Assembly (NCBI GenBank): GCA_037718865.1
Contig: JBBJMP010000004.1
Span: 62,001 to 126,000 of the forward strand
DNA from: JADCRZ01 sp037718865
Lineage (GTDB): Bacteria > Bacteroidota > Bacteroidia > Chitinophagales > Chitinophagaceae
Length of the DNA stretch: 64,000 nucleotides
Direction of reading: 5' to 3'
Positions 43,982 to 53,273 of this stretch are shown here, in pieces. A model generated the notes under the pieces. That model was not told where the DNA came from and made no database searches. It saw only the letters and a program-made list of their open reading frames with translations. Each line of letters starts with the position of its first letter. The stretch's first letter is position 1. Made by a program: the position numbers and the translations under genes.

Positions 43982-44740
43982 ATGAAAACAGGTAAAATTG
44001 CGTTAATAACCGGCAGCAGCCGTGGACTTGGTAAAGAAGCAGCACTAAAACTGGCTGATAAGGGAAACGATGTGATTATCACTTATCAATCGAGAAAAAT
44101 CGAAGCCGAACAGGTAGTTGCAGAAATTATAACAAAGGGACAAAAAGCAGTTGCCCTTCAGTTAGACGTATCAAAAACGAGTGGCTTTGATAGTTTTACA
44201 ACCAGCGTATCAGAAGTACTTAAGTCAAACTGGAACACCGATAAAATTGACTTTCTGATAAATAATGCCGGTATTGATTCCTTCGCCTTGTTCCCTGACA
44301 CTACCGAAGAAGCTTTTGATAACTTGTTCAACACACATTTGAAAGGTGTTTATTTTCTCACACAAAGGGCTCTACCTCTTATTGCAGATGGCGGCAGGAT
44401 CATTAATATTTCTACCGGCCTTGCAAGATTTGCTACACCGGGTTATTCGGCGTATGCAGCAATGAAAGGTGCTATCGAAGTTTTTACCAGGTATCTCGCA
44501 AAAGAACTTGGCGCAAGAGGAATAACTGCAAATGTGGTTGCTCCCGGCATTATCAAAACCGACTTTACAAAAGCAGCATTATCACATGAAGGGCTGGAAG
44601 AATTTTTGTCATCTCAAATCGCATTAGGGCGTATTGGTGTACCTGAAGACATTGCCGGTGTGATAGCATTCTTATGTTCAGAAGATGCTCGCTGGGTAAA
44701 TGCACAACGCATAGAAGCATCAGGTGGAATGTTTTTGTAA
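43982..44740 (+). CDS. Short-chain dehydrogenase/reductase
   Basis: The start is placed at ATG 43982 (MKTGKIALITGSSRGLGKEAAL); an upstream in-frame ATG would add a non-conserved leader. The protein has the NAD(P) motif TGSSRGLG, NNAG (FLINNAGIDSF), catalytic S in INISTG, YSAYAAMKG (Y-x-x-x-K) and a C-terminal GVPEDIAGVIAFLCSEDARWVNAQRIEASGG, the classical FabG-like SDR pattern. The substrate is unknown. A TACCTTTG box at 43954-43961 is a candidate -7 element. The AraC gene lies upstream and a second SDR follows. Confidence 0.92.
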   Translation: MKTGKIALITGSSRGLGKEAALKLADKGNDVIITYQSRKIEAEQVVAEIITKGQKAVALQLDVSKTSGFDSFTTSVSEVLKSNWNTDKIDFLINNAGIDSFALFPDTTEEAFDNLFNTHLKGVYFLTQRALPLIADGGRIINISTGLARFATPGYSAYAAMKGAIEVFTRYLAKELGARGITANVVAPGIIKTDFTKAALSHEGLEEFLSSQIALGRIGVPEDIAGVIAFLCSEDARWVNAQRIEASGGMFL

Positions 44741-44814
44741 GCTTGAAAGCACCACTGTACGAACGGAATTTGAATAAATGATTTTTTAAAAGAACTATAA
44801 TTAAATTCATAACC

Positions 44815-45672
44815 ATGAACACAAAAAAAGTATGGTTTGTCACCGGGGCTTCAAAAGGCCTTGGGCTTAGCCTGGTAAAAAAACTATTGGCAGAAGGATA
44901 CAGAATAGCAGCCTCATCAAGGAATCTAAAAGATCTGACTGCTGAAGTGGGTAAGCAAGCTGAAAATTTTCTTCCGTTAGAAATGGATTTGGTGAACGAA
45001 CAGAGTGTGGCAAAGGCAGTTGCTGAAACCATGCAGACTTTTGGTGCCATCCATGTTATTGTAAACAATGCAGGTTACGGACAATTCGGTACGTTGGAAG
45101 AACTTAGCGATGCAGAAGCCCGTCAAAACTTCGATGTCAATGTGTTCGGTTCACTGAATGTTATCCGAACTGTAATGCCGCATTTACGTGAACAACATTC
45201 AGGTACTGTCTTCAACATTTCATCTATTGGCGGCTTCTTTGGCCATTTTTCAGGATGGGGCGTTTATTGTGCTACGAAGTTTGCGGTAGCAGGTTTTACA
45301 GAGTCACTCGCCGCCGAGGCAAAGGAATTCGGTATTACTGCAACGGTAGTTTACCCGGGTTATTTCAGAACTGGATTTTTAACCAAAGAGTCGTTAGGTC
45401 GTCCACAAAATCCTATACAAGCTTATGAAGATGCAAGGGCGTCGCAGACAATGCACGAAGATGAAATTAACGGCAATCAATTGGGCGACCCGGAGAAAGC
45501 GGCAGCGGTACTGATACATATAGCTGAAAGTCCAAACCCGCCATTACACTTGTTCTTAGGACAAGATGCCTATGATAAGGCACATGAAAAGATTGAAGCT
45601 GTACAAAAAGACATGAACACAGTTGAGGAGTTAGCCACATCAACAGCCTTTGAAGAAGTAATGGCTGACTAA
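44815..45672 (+). CDS. Short-chain dehydrogenase/reductase (oxidoreductase)
   Basis: A 285-residue SDR with TGASKGLGLSLVKKLL, VNNAGYGQFGTLEELSDAEARQNFDVNVFG, NISSIGGFF and YCATKFAVAGFTESLA (Y-x-x-x-K). The C-terminus is extended past the fold (FLGQDAYDKAHEKIEAVQKDMN), typical of the classical SDR subgroup close to retinol-dehydrogenase-like bacterial enzymes. The substrate is unknown. It is 74 bp downstream of the previous SDR, and a hairpin at 45705-45742 probably ends the transcript. Confidence 0.92.
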   Translation: MNTKKVWFVTGASKGLGLSLVKKLLAEGYRIAASSRNLKDLTAEVGKQAENFLPLEMDLVNEQSVAKAVAETMQTFGAIHVIVNNAGYGQFGTLEELSDAEARQNFDVNVFGSLNVIRTVMPHLREQHSGTVFNISSIGGFFGHFSGWGVYCATKFAVAGFTESLAAEAKEFGITATVVYPGYFRTGFLTKESLGRPQNPIQAYEDARASQTMHEDEINGNQLGDPEKAAAVLIHIAESPNPPLHLFLGQDAYDKAHEKIEAVQKDMNTVEELATSTAFEEVMAD

Positions 45673-45704
45673 AATCGGTATTTGTCTTGTATGATCTGGC
45701 AATT

Positions 45705-45742
45705 AACATCATTTAACTAATTTATTTTAGTTAAATGATGTT
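45705..45742. terminator. Bidirectional terminator hairpin
   Basis: Perfect 15-bp arms (AACATCATTTAACTA at 45705-45719 and its complement at 45728-45742) flank an 8-nt T-rich loop, lying between the converging SDR gene and the AraC gene. The right arm overlaps the AraC stop codon. It is AT-rich, so the stem is long but weak. Confidence 0.6.
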
Positions 45743-46125
45743 CTAAATTCGAGAGGTGATAAATTAGTTTTACTCTTAAATAGTTTATTAAAAGATTGTG
45801 GATACTTAAATCCTAGTTGGTATGCTATTTCTCCTACGGATAATGAAGTGGTTGTTAAAATTTCTTTAGCAATCTGAATCAGTTTGTTGTGTATATGTTG
45901 CTGCGTATTTTGTCCCGTAAGTGTTCGCAGCATATCACTTAAATAATTTGGAGAAACATTTAATTCACTGGAAACGTGCTGTACAGTGGGAAGTCCTAAC
46001 TCCTGCACTTTCCCGCTACTGAAATATTCCGACAATATTCTCTCCAGATTGATCAGCAAATTATTATTGGCATTTTTACGTGTAATAAACTGCCGGTTGT
46101 AAAAACGATTGGAATAGTTAAGTAA

Positions 46126-47722
46126 CTTAAGTTTCGCAGTTAAATTACGTTAGAATTTGTTTATGTTTTGGAGATATTAATTCCAATATTCCATTTAATT
46201 TACCGGAGTTGATAATCTTGTTGATGCATATATCAATATCTTCCACAAATACATCTAACGTTTCGATAATGATTTTCATAATAACTATTAATAGTTCCCA
46301 TAACCTTATATGCAGCCTTTGTTCCATCATTTCTTCACCGGTAGCTCTGAATAATTCTCCTCTGGTTTCATAGTCATCGAAGCGTTTTCTTAAGGTAAGC
46401 AGGATATATTGAATCATGGTAATGGTAGTGTCTGCTATCTGCGCTTCCAGGCTTTTAGATTGGCATCCTCCCAGATTCAGGTATTGCTTGCTTTCTTTAA
46501 AGAACACCTCGATAGTCCACCGTACCTGATATTGCTCCATTACTTTACTATAAGAAAGAGCAGTATCGGTTGATAAAATCAAATGCCATTTACCTTTTTG
46601 ACCAAACCGGCTAAAAAATAATCTGACCGGGTATTCTTTGTACATGACATCCACTATCAAATAACTTGCTCTAAGCTTACTGCAACGTTTGATACCTGTA
46701 TTGCGTTTGACCCTGGTTAACAATTCGGTGGCACTATAATACTTTCCTTTGTACAAGTATTTAGCTTTGCCCATTTTCATCATTCCGATCAGGTGCACGT
46801 TTTGTTTGCTATAACTCCTTACGCATTCGATCATCCGTTCTGAAGTAAACCAACTGTCCATCAGCACATAATCTACTTTTAACAATCGAAGCGCCCTTTT
46901 AATCATCTCTATCCCAACCTCGGTTTTACTCCTGTCTACCTCCCTGGCTCTTTTATTACTTTCACTGTCTTCAAGGCGACATCCTTTATATTGCCGCTTT
47001 AATTGCTTTTTAGTCAATCCATAAGGCTTTTGTTCATTTTTGCCTTTTTCCCGGTGCAATGAAAAATCCAGCGGCAGATTACTTTTTCCATCATAATAAC
47101 ACAACAGCAATAAACGAAGCCCTAACTGATAGCTATGGTTCACATGATCCCAAAGCTTGCCTGTAAATTCTATAGCCCTCCCTGATTTATGCAACAAGGA
47201 ATCATCTATGATCAAACAACGTTTGGCTTGTGTTTCAGCCTCCCCCTTCTTTTCAATAATGACCACGAATCGTTTTACAAAACTCATCAGCAACCTACGC
47301 CATGGAATGGTTTGCATGTTCTTAAATCTGTAATACACATCCTTGTCAGCACCGGACAAATCTTTGCTACGCGATTTAAATAGCGCATGTATACTGGCAT
47401 GTTTAAGAAAAGGCAAAATGATCAACACCGGAAATACATCAATAATATGATAGCCTCTTTTCTTCAATGGCTTTAATACACCATACACCCTTTTAAATTC
47501 AAAGAACGAAAGTAGATTAACGAGGTAATCCACCATTTTTGTTGAATTGGAAAAATATTTTTTTAACTCTTCTACCGATTGAATATCTTTGGATTGCAGC
47601 ATGACCTTGTACAAGTTTAGTACCTTTAAGTTACTGAATTTCAGTAGCTTACACAAGAATTCATGCTGCTTTTTTTATTTATTTTTCTTTTCTTTCCATC
47701 TAAATTTTATCTGCGAAACTTG
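46126..47722 (-). mobile_element. IS4-type insertion sequence, complete, with 10-bp target duplication
   Basis: The 1597-bp element has imperfect terminal inverted repeats (AAGTTTCGCAG at 46129-46139, CTGCGAAACTT at 47711-47721) and is flanked by AGTTAAGTAA at 46116-46125 and again at 47723-47732. The exact ends are uncertain by about two bases because the terminal CTTAAG/CTCAAG bases partly match the target. The unmutated duplication and intact transposase indicate a recent insertion. Confidence 0.9.
46145..47656 (-). CDS. IS4-family transposase
   Basis: A 503-residue DDE transposase that fills the insertion sequence. Catalytic residues are seen as D151/D152 in CLIIDDSLLHK, D267 in YVLMDSWF, and the YQVRWTIEVFFKESKQYLNLGGCQS block at about 376-400 that matches the IS4 Y-R-E-K signature. 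It moves the element by cut and paste. The reading frame is undisturbed from an ATG close to the right inverted repeat, so the element should be autonomous. Confidence 0.92.
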   Translation of the reverse strand: MCKLLKFSNLKVLNLYKVMLQSKDIQSVEELKKYFSNSTKMVDYLVNLLSFFEFKRVYGVLKPLKKRGYHIIDVFPVLIILPFLKHASIHALFKSRSKDLSGADKDVYYRFKNMQTIPWRRLLMSFVKRFVVIIEKKGEAETQAKRCLIIDDSLLHKSGRAIEFTGKLWDHVNHSYQLGLRLLLLCYYDGKSNLPLDFSLHREKGKNEQKPYGLTKKQLKRQYKGCRLEDSESNKRAREVDRSKTEVGIEMIKRALRLLKVDYVLMDSWFTSERMIECVRSYSKQNVHLIGMMKMGKAKYLYKGKYYSATELLTRVKRNTGIKRCSKLRASYLIVDVMYKEYPVRLFFSRFGQKGKWHLILSTDTALSYSKVMEQYQVRWTIEVFFKESKQYLNLGGCQSKSLEAQIADTTITMIQYILLTLRKRFDDYETRGELFRATGEEMMEQRLHIRLWELLIVIMKIIIETLDVFVEDIDICINKIINSGKLNGILELISPKHKQILT

Positions 47723-48254
47723 AGTTAAGTAATAATTCAATTTGCGAAATGATGACATCCTGGCTATAAGTGTCGATTGTTGAACGATATTCCTGCTCAA
47801 TATTTTGCATGATTGACGCAATCATGGCCTCCTCTTTTTCAGAAAGATGCAAAGCCTCGTTTAACGCATAGGAAAAGAAACCATAATTTTTGATGTGCCC
47901 GGCTAAAGAATAATTAGCGATAAAATCAGGATGAAATATCAGGCACCAACCTGAAACGGGATTTTCATCATCATTATTTTTTGAAAGTAACTGTCCAGGG
48001 GAAATAAAGGACATCACACCTTCTTCAAAATCATAATAGTTTTGCCCGTATTTCAATTTGCCCGTAAATCCTTTTTTTATGGCGATGCAATAAAAATTGA
48101 GAACAAAATTTTTAGACAGTTCATCCGAATTGTTTTTTATATCACTGAAGTTAAAAACACTTACCAAGGGGTGATGTGGTTTGGGCAATGATAACAACCG
48201 ATGCTGTTCGGAAATTGAGTTAATGATATAAGGACCGTTACTTTCTTTTTTCAT
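47700..48254 (-). CDS. N-terminal piece of the interrupted AraC regulator
   Basis: The 184-codon frame holds the effector domain of the regulator described for 45727-48254. After the insertion point its last codons (SSFADKI) are read from the inverted repeat of the IS element. If translated it would give a ligand-binding domain without DNA-binding helices, so no regulatory activity is expected. Confidence 0.6.
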   Translation of the reverse strand: MKKESNGPYIINSISEQHRLLSLPKPHHPLVSVFNFSDIKNNSDELSKNFVLNFYCIAIKKGFTGKLKYGQNYYDFEEGVMSFISPGQLLSKNNDDENPVSGWCLIFHPDFIANYSLAGHIKNYGFFSYALNEALHLSEKEEAMIASIMQNIEQEYRSTIDTYSQDVIISQIELLLNSSFADKI

Positions 48255-48345
48255 TGTTGTAAATGTGTAAAGAGGGAAAGCGTCCGTAAAGACACTTTCC
48301 TTTTATTCCATAAATTATTTATCAATTATGGTCATATTAGCTGCG

Positions 48346-49227
48346 TCATAACGGTCTTCTTCTTTTTGTTCCGGGAATGGGTATAATGCCTTTTGAGATT
48401 ACCCAGGCTAATGCCAGTTGAATATTTGAAATTCCTTTTTCCTCCGCAAGGTTTTTTATTTCGTTTACCGATTCTATGTTTTTATAGAACTGTTCGCCTT
48501 GGAATTTCGGAATACTCCTTCTAAAATCATCGGCAGGGAAATCATCCGGGCTTTGAATATCTCCTGATATAAATCCACGTCCAAGCGGGGAATAAGCAAC
48601 AAATCCAATTCCAAGTTGAAGAAGCGTATCAAGAATTCCCGCTTCTTCAACACTTCGCTCAAATAAAGAATATTCTGTTTGAACGGCGGTTAACGGATGT
48701 ATGACATGTGCTTTTTTTATAGTTTCAGACGACACTTCTGATAGTCCAATGTACCCAACTTTTCCTTCTTTCACCAATTCCCCCATTGCGCCAACGGTTT
48801 CTTCTATGGGTGTATTAGGGTCTAAACGATGCAAATAATAAAGGTCAATATAGTCTGTACCCAAATTTTTTAATGAGCGTTCGACTGCTTTTTTTACGTA
48901 CTCTTTTTTGCCGTTTATTTGCCAGGTCAACAATTCATTGTCGTCTATCTCATAACCGAATTTAGTAGCGATGATATATTTGTCCCTGTTGCCACTTATC
49001 GCTTTTGCAACCAGTCTTTCATTTTCAAGAGGGCCGTACAAATCTGCTGTGTCCAGGAAATTACCACCTAATTCAAGCGAGCGATGAATGGTTGCAATGG
49101 ATTCTGCTTCATCTGCCTGTCCGTAAATATCCATACCTGCAATTTTTGTCATTCCCATACAGCCAAGCCCGATGGCGGGAACCAAGAGGCCTTGATTGCC
49201 TAATTTTACCTTTTCTATATTGTTCAT
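48346..49227 (-). CDS. Aldo/keto reductase with damaged C-terminus
   Basis: The 293-residue protein shows the aldo/keto reductase fold: GLGCMGMTKIAG, the catalytic Asp and Tyr in GGNFLDTADLYGPLENERL, Lys in YIIATKFGYE and His in DLYYLHRLDPNTPIEE. The NADPH motif IPIPGTKRR near the end is followed by RPL and a stop. The usual last segment is reduced to RYDAANMTIIDK in another frame, ending at 48315. About 30 codons are deleted at 48357, so cofactor binding is probably impaired. It may be non-functional. Confidence 0.82.
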   Translation of the reverse strand: MNNIEKVKLGNQGLLVPAIGLGCMGMTKIAGMDIYGQADEAESIATIHRSLELGGNFLDTADLYGPLENERLVAKAISGNRDKYIIATKFGYEIDDNELLTWQINGKKEYVKKAVERSLKNLGTDYIDLYYLHRLDPNTPIEETVGAMGELVKEGKVGYIGLSEVSSETIKKAHVIHPLTAVQTEYSLFERSVEEAGILDTLLQLGIGFVAYSPLGRGFISGDIQSPDDFPADDFRRSIPKFQGEQFYKNIESVNEIKNLAEEKGISNIQLALAWVISKGIIPIPGTKRRRPL

Positions 49228-49561
49228 TTTTTACTTTTTTACAATTGAATTAATAGTGCAAAGGTCAGTTACCTGTCCTAAAAAATAGTATCCAAAGCAC
49301 CTATTGTTGTATCTAAAAAAGGGAATTGTGAATGTTTTGGCTCGTGATGCAGGAAGGAGATTGAGTAAATTTGACGGCAAACCTTGTGAGAAGGTCAGCT
49401 TTTCAAAATAGTTATTGCAACTACGTTGCATAATTGGAAAATGAATTACCTTTACCGAAACAAATGGCAACACAACAAACAACCGGATAATAGATAAGAC
49501 ATAATGTGTAGGTTTTATTACTATGACTCCGCTGGGTTTGTTGTCTTCAAAAAACAATCAA

Positions 49562-50470
49562 ATGACAGACACCAGGGAATTTGACGTAATTGTAGTAGGC
49601 GGTAGCTATTCTGGACTTTCTGCCGCTATGAGCTTAGGCCGGTCTTTAAAAAATATTTTAATTATTGACAGTGGAAAACCCTGCAACGCTCAAACGCCGC
49701 ATTCGCATAACTTCATTACACAAGATGGACAAACGCCGAAACAAATTTCAACATCGGCAAAAGAGCAGCTGGCTAAATATAAGACCATAAAATTTTATAA
49801 TGGACTGGCAAAGAGCGGAACCAGAATAGAAAAAGGCTTTGAAATCAAAACCCAGTCAAACGACATATTCTTTGCCAGGAAATTAATATTTGCCACGGGG
49901 CTAAAAGATATTATGCCGGACATCAAAGGGTTTGCCGAGTGTTGGGGAATTTCAATAATACATTGCCCGTATTGCCACGGTTATGAAGTGAGAAACCAAA
50001 AAACAGCACTTATTGGCAACGGGGATATGGGGTTTCATTTTGTACAAATGATTTCTAATTGGACAAAAGAACTTACACTTTTTACAAATGAGAAATCAAT
50101 GTTAACGGAAGAACAGGTTGGCAAGATTAAAAAACATAACATTGAAATTGTTGAAACCGAAATTGACAGCTTTGAACATAATAATGGCAAAATTGAAAAT
50201 ATCATTTTAAAAGATAATTCAAAACTTTCCGTGAATGCAATCTATGCAAGGCCTCAATTTGTTCAGCATTGCGATATACCTGCGGAATTAGGCTGTGAGC
50301 TAACGGAGCAAGGTTTGATAAAGGTAGATATGTTCCAAAAAACAAGTGTGGCGGGTGTATTTGCCAGTGGCGATAATTCCAACTTTGGACGGGCACTGTC
50401 TGCAGCAGTGTCCTCAGGTTCACTAGCAGGTGCGTTTTCAAACAACGAACTAATTGGCGAAGTATTTTAA
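49562..50470 (+). CDS. Thioredoxin-reductase-like FAD/NAD(P) oxidoreductase
   Basis: The start is set at ATG 49562 (MTDTREFDVIVVGG). The FAD motif VVGGSYSGLSAAMSLGRS, a CPYCHGYEV redox-type motif (about 138-146), a second Rossmann motif LIGNGDMGFHFVQMI and the C-terminal GVFASGDNSNFGRALSAAVSSGSLAG place it in the thioredoxin reductase-like family common in Bacteroidota. It probably transfers electrons from NAD(P)H to a disulfide or other small acceptor. It lies alone and is followed by an insertion sequence. Confidence 0.88.
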   Translation: MTDTREFDVIVVGGSYSGLSAAMSLGRSLKNILIIDSGKPCNAQTPHSHNFITQDGQTPKQISTSAKEQLAKYKTIKFYNGLAKSGTRIEKGFEIKTQSNDIFFARKLIFATGLKDIMPDIKGFAECWGISIIHCPYCHGYEVRNQKTALIGNGDMGFHFVQMISNWTKELTLFTNEKSMLTEEQVGKIKKHNIEIVETEIDSFEHNNGKIENIILKDNSKLSVNAIYARPQFVQHCDIPAELGCELTEQGLIKVDMFQKTSVAGVFASGDNSNFGRALSAAVSSGSLAGAFSNNELIGEVF

Positions 50471-50490
50471 GAAAAGATGAGATAACCTGT

Positions 50491-51747
50491 GGGTGCATTT
50501 AAAATTGTCGCATAAAAAAATGGCTAAATTTGGCAAACCAAATCTACCAACCCATGACGGAAGCCAATTTCATTGCCTTAGCGCAAAAGCGGTATGCAGA
50601 ATTACAAGCCTTAAATAAAATTGATAATTTTTACGACTACGAAAAAGAGTTTGAGAAAATATGGCGGGACCTGGGCAGGTCAGTCTTGGAAGCAAATATA
50701 AGTGACGTACCGGCCGACAGGCGTAAAAAAAAACACTCACCAAATTTGGGAAAGTCAGTATAAATAAAACCCATAGTTTTAGTAATGGTGCGAATGGTTT
50801 TCAAATAAGTCCTCATTTGCAGGAACTATTGGTGTATGCTGGCCAGATGGATTGTTATCAAAGATGCAATGAGGTGCTGGAAAAATTTATAGATATACAA
50901 GTGAGTACCTCCCAGGTTTATCTGGTAACAGATTGCTACGGCAAGTTAGCTGAAAAGGAAGTAAATGTTTGCCGGTCGTTAGAACCGGTAAAGAAAGGCG
51001 AAGTGTTGTATGTGGAAGCAGACGGCTCTATGCTGTTAACCCGGGATGAAGGTTGGAAGGAAGTAAAAGTGGGCAGGATGTTTACGAGCGACTCTTGCAT
51101 TGACCCTAACGGGAACTCAAGCTGGATAAGGCATTCACAATACGTAGCCCACCTGGGAAACCATAAGGATTTTACCAGCCATATGGATACGTTAATAGAG
51201 TCGTATGGCAGATTGGGGAAGCGATTGGTATTTATTGCTGATGGGGGAACATGGATAAAAAACTGGATAGAAGATGCCTATCCGCTAGCCGTATCCATAC
51301 TGGACTATTATCATGTTTGTGAACACCTGCATCAATTTGCCAATACTATTTTTACTGATGAAGCGAAGCTGAAAAAATGGACAGAAAAACAAAAAGAACT
51401 GTTATTACAAAGTAAAGTGACAGCGGTTATCAAAAACATAAAACGAAAAGATAGTGAAAGCCGGGACGCACTATCACTGATTAATTATTATACCAGCAAT
51501 GCTTATAGAATGGATTACCAATGCTATAAAAATACAGGTGCCGGTATAATAGGGTCGGGTGCAATAGAATCAGCACACAGAACAGTAGTGCAAAAGCGGA
51601 TGAAACAATCGGGGCAAAGATGGACTAACAACGGCGCTCAAAATATGCTAAATCTAAGAGTGTTATCAATGAATAAACAGTGGGGGAAAGTAGTAGAATT
51701 GATTAAAGAGGCCGCTTAAACGGATAGCGACAATTTTAAATGCACCC
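50491..51747 (+). mobile_element. ISKra4-like insertion sequence, complete
   Basis: The 1257-bp element has perfect 21-bp terminal inverted repeats, at 50491-50511 (starting GGGTGCATTT) and 51727-51747. It is flanked by an 8-bp direct repeat TAACCTGT at 50483-50490 and 51748-51755. Perfect ends and target duplication indicate recent transposition. The ISKra4 assignment rests on the transposase C-terminal motif and is moderate. Confidence 0.92.
50554..51719 (+). CDS. ISKra4-like transposase, two frames joined at an A9 run
   Basis: Frame 1 (ATG 50554, MTEANFIALAQKRYAEL) ends at TAA 50761-50763. Frame 2 runs from the A9 tract (50724-50732) to 51719. Slipping back one base at the tract joins ANISDVPADRRKKK to TLTKFGKVSINKTHSF and gives one protein of about 388 residues. 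Frame 2 holds VLYVEADGSMLLTRDEGWKEVKVGRMF, FIADGGTWIKNWIEDAYPLAVSILDYYHVCEHL and IGSGAIESAHRTVVQKRMKQSGQRWTNNGAQNMLNLR, the DDE core. Poly-A slippage, ribosomal or transcriptional, is a common way for IS elements to make transposase; here it is inferred. An assembly or genuine one-base error is the alternative. Confidence 0.8.
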
Positions 51748-51826
51748 TAACCTGTACACTTTCCTCACCAGATCGTAATTTCATCTATGTTTAGTATTTA
51801 TTGTTCAATCACTTAAAAGCAAACTC

Positions 51827-52792
51827 ATGACAAAGAAAATTACGCTTTTGTTTTCTACCGCATTGGTCCTGCTGCTGACGGGCTGTTACAAAAACCTCCC
51901 TATTGATTTTGACCCTAAACACTCCACCAAGCCGGTACAAATCAATTTTACCGAGCCCAACCTTTTTCCCGAAGGCGTGGCGTACGACCCGCTCCGCAAC
52001 TGGTTCTACGTCAGTTCAGCGAGCCGCGGCGACATAGGAATTGTAACGCCGGCCGGCACTTACAAACCGTTCATCACTGACGAAAAGCTTACAGGCACCA
52101 CCGGCTTGAAGGTTGACAAGGCCCGCAGGCGCCTCTGGGTGTGTAACATAGAGAATGGAATTGGAGTGTACAACCTTAACAGCGGGGACCGCATTTTTTA
52201 TACCGACCTTGCGGCGCTACTGCCCGGTGCGCCCGTGTTCATCAACGATGAGGCTTTAGATCAGGGAGGCAATGCTTATGTCACCAACAGTTTTTTGCCT
52301 GTTATTTATAAAGTGGACGCGTGGGGCAAGGCAACGATTTTTTTCCAAAATTCGGCATTTGCTACAGGCCCTGGGGAATTCGGCTTTAACGGCATCGAAT
52401 ATGACGAAAGTGGATTTTTACTCGTAGCCTTTGCGAATCAACTGGTGAAGATTCCAGTGCGCAACCCGACCGGTTATTCTATTGTGCATCTGGATGCCAT
52501 GATTAGTCCGGATGGATTGCTCCTGAGCAAAGATGGTAAGCAACTGGTGGTGGTCAACAACACCGGTGGCAGCCCTGACGATAAGGTGCTTTCATTCATT
52601 ACCAACGACGACTGGAAGAGCGGCAGCCTAAGCACTTCGTTCAGCACTGGCTCCGTATTCCCTACTACTGCTACGAGTGATGGCAAGAATGTTTATATAT
52701 TGTATTCGCATCTTGACAAATTTCTGAACGGACAAAACCAAAACACCTTTACCATACAGGAAGTGCCGTTAAAAAAACAGAGTCGATTTTAA
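51827..52792 (+). CDS. SMP-30/gluconolactonase-like beta-propeller lipoprotein
   Basis: A 321-residue protein with lipoprotein signal (MTKKITLLFSTALVLLLTGC) and a six-bladed propeller pattern: PEGVAYDPLRNWFYVSSASRGDIGIV, GLKVDKARRRLWVCNIENG, FINDEALDQGGNAYVTNS, GFNGIEYDESGFLLVAF and DGLLLSKDGKQLVVVNN. These resemble SMP-30/lactonase-like and NHL-type proteins with unknown substrate. It is presumably anchored in the outer membrane. A strong terminator lies immediately downstream. Confidence 0.87.
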   Translation: MTKKITLLFSTALVLLLTGCYKNLPIDFDPKHSTKPVQINFTEPNLFPEGVAYDPLRNWFYVSSASRGDIGIVTPAGTYKPFITDEKLTGTTGLKVDKARRRLWVCNIENGIGVYNLNSGDRIFYTDLAALLPGAPVFINDEALDQGGNAYVTNSFLPVIYKVDAWGKATIFFQNSAFATGPGEFGFNGIEYDESGFLLVAFANQLVKIPVRNPTGYSIVHLDAMISPDGLLLSKDGKQLVVVNNTGGSPDDKVLSFITNDDWKSGSLSTSFSTGSVFPTTATSDGKNVYILYSHLDKFLNGQNQNTFTIQEVPLKKQSRF

Positions 52793-52811
52793 AGCTCGGG
52801 ATTATAAGTAG

Positions 52812-52850
52812 ATTTTTACGCCGTTGGTCGTCACACCAACGGCGTAAAAT
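52812..52850. terminator. Bidirectional Rho-independent terminator
   Basis: The stem ATTTTTACGCCGTTGG at 52812-52827 pairs with CCAACGGCGTAAAAT at 52836-52850 around an 8-nt loop, with T-rich flanks on both sides. It ends the propeller lipoprotein gene and the small acidic gene that converges on it. Confidence 0.85.
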
Positions 52851-52852
52851 TT

Positions 52853-53053
52853 TTATATATCTGTTTCTTTTTTGACCTCGTCTTCATGCTCGTCGCTTTC
52901 TAAAACTTCTCCCGTTTTTTTCACTAAAGAAGAAAGTGGTCCCTCCATGTGTTCTTGCGGATCGGTACTATGTAGCGTTTCAGGATCAGGCTTAACAACA
53001 GCATCTTCATTGTTAGACTTTTGTTTGTTATTTTCAGATAGTTCAATTGCCAT
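52853..53053 (-). CDS. Small acidic hypothetical protein
   Basis: A 66-residue hydrophilic protein, MAIELSENNKQKSNNEDAVVK onward, rich in Glu, Asp and Lys and low in hydrophobics, probably disordered and cytosolic. I do not recognise a family. Support comes from its clean placement between a shared terminator and a free upstream region and from its plausible composition. It resembles small stress-type proteins of Chitinophagaceae only loosely. Confidence 0.6.
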   Translation of the reverse strand: MAIELSENNKQKSNNEDAVVKPDPETLHSTDPQEHMEGPLSSLVKKTGEVLESDEHEDEVKKETDI

Positions 53054-53273
53054 GATAAAAAGATTTAAAAGGTTTACTGAGAAGCATTTAACAAAACATC
53101 TACTACTATTGTTTAAGTTTTCGTTTTCTCAATTTACGACCAATTTATTAAGTAGTTGCGCTTTGTCTGCATCACTCTAACAACACAAACCATCAAAAGC
53201 TGGCATGATTTTTCCGGGATTAGGAATAGTAAAATCACTGTTTCTCTCGATGTTTTATTTAAAATTTATTATT

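Larger units (their letters stand above)
45727..48254 (-). pseudogene. AraC-family regulator gene interrupted by an IS4-type element
   Basis: The N-terminal piece (48254 to 47723; cupin-like effector domain with YGQNYYDFEEGVMSFISPGQL) ends in DVIISQIELLLN. The C-terminal piece (46125 to 45727) resumes LLNYSNRFYNRQFITRKNANN and carries the double helix-turn-helix (VQHVSSELNVSPNYLSDMLRTLTG, SVGEIAYQLGFKYPQSFNKLFK). Deleting the IS and one copy of the 10-bp target duplication restores an uninterrupted frame of about 306 codons, so the insertion alone inactivated it. In the intact state it would have lain beside the aldo/keto reductase gene. Confidence 0.92.
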
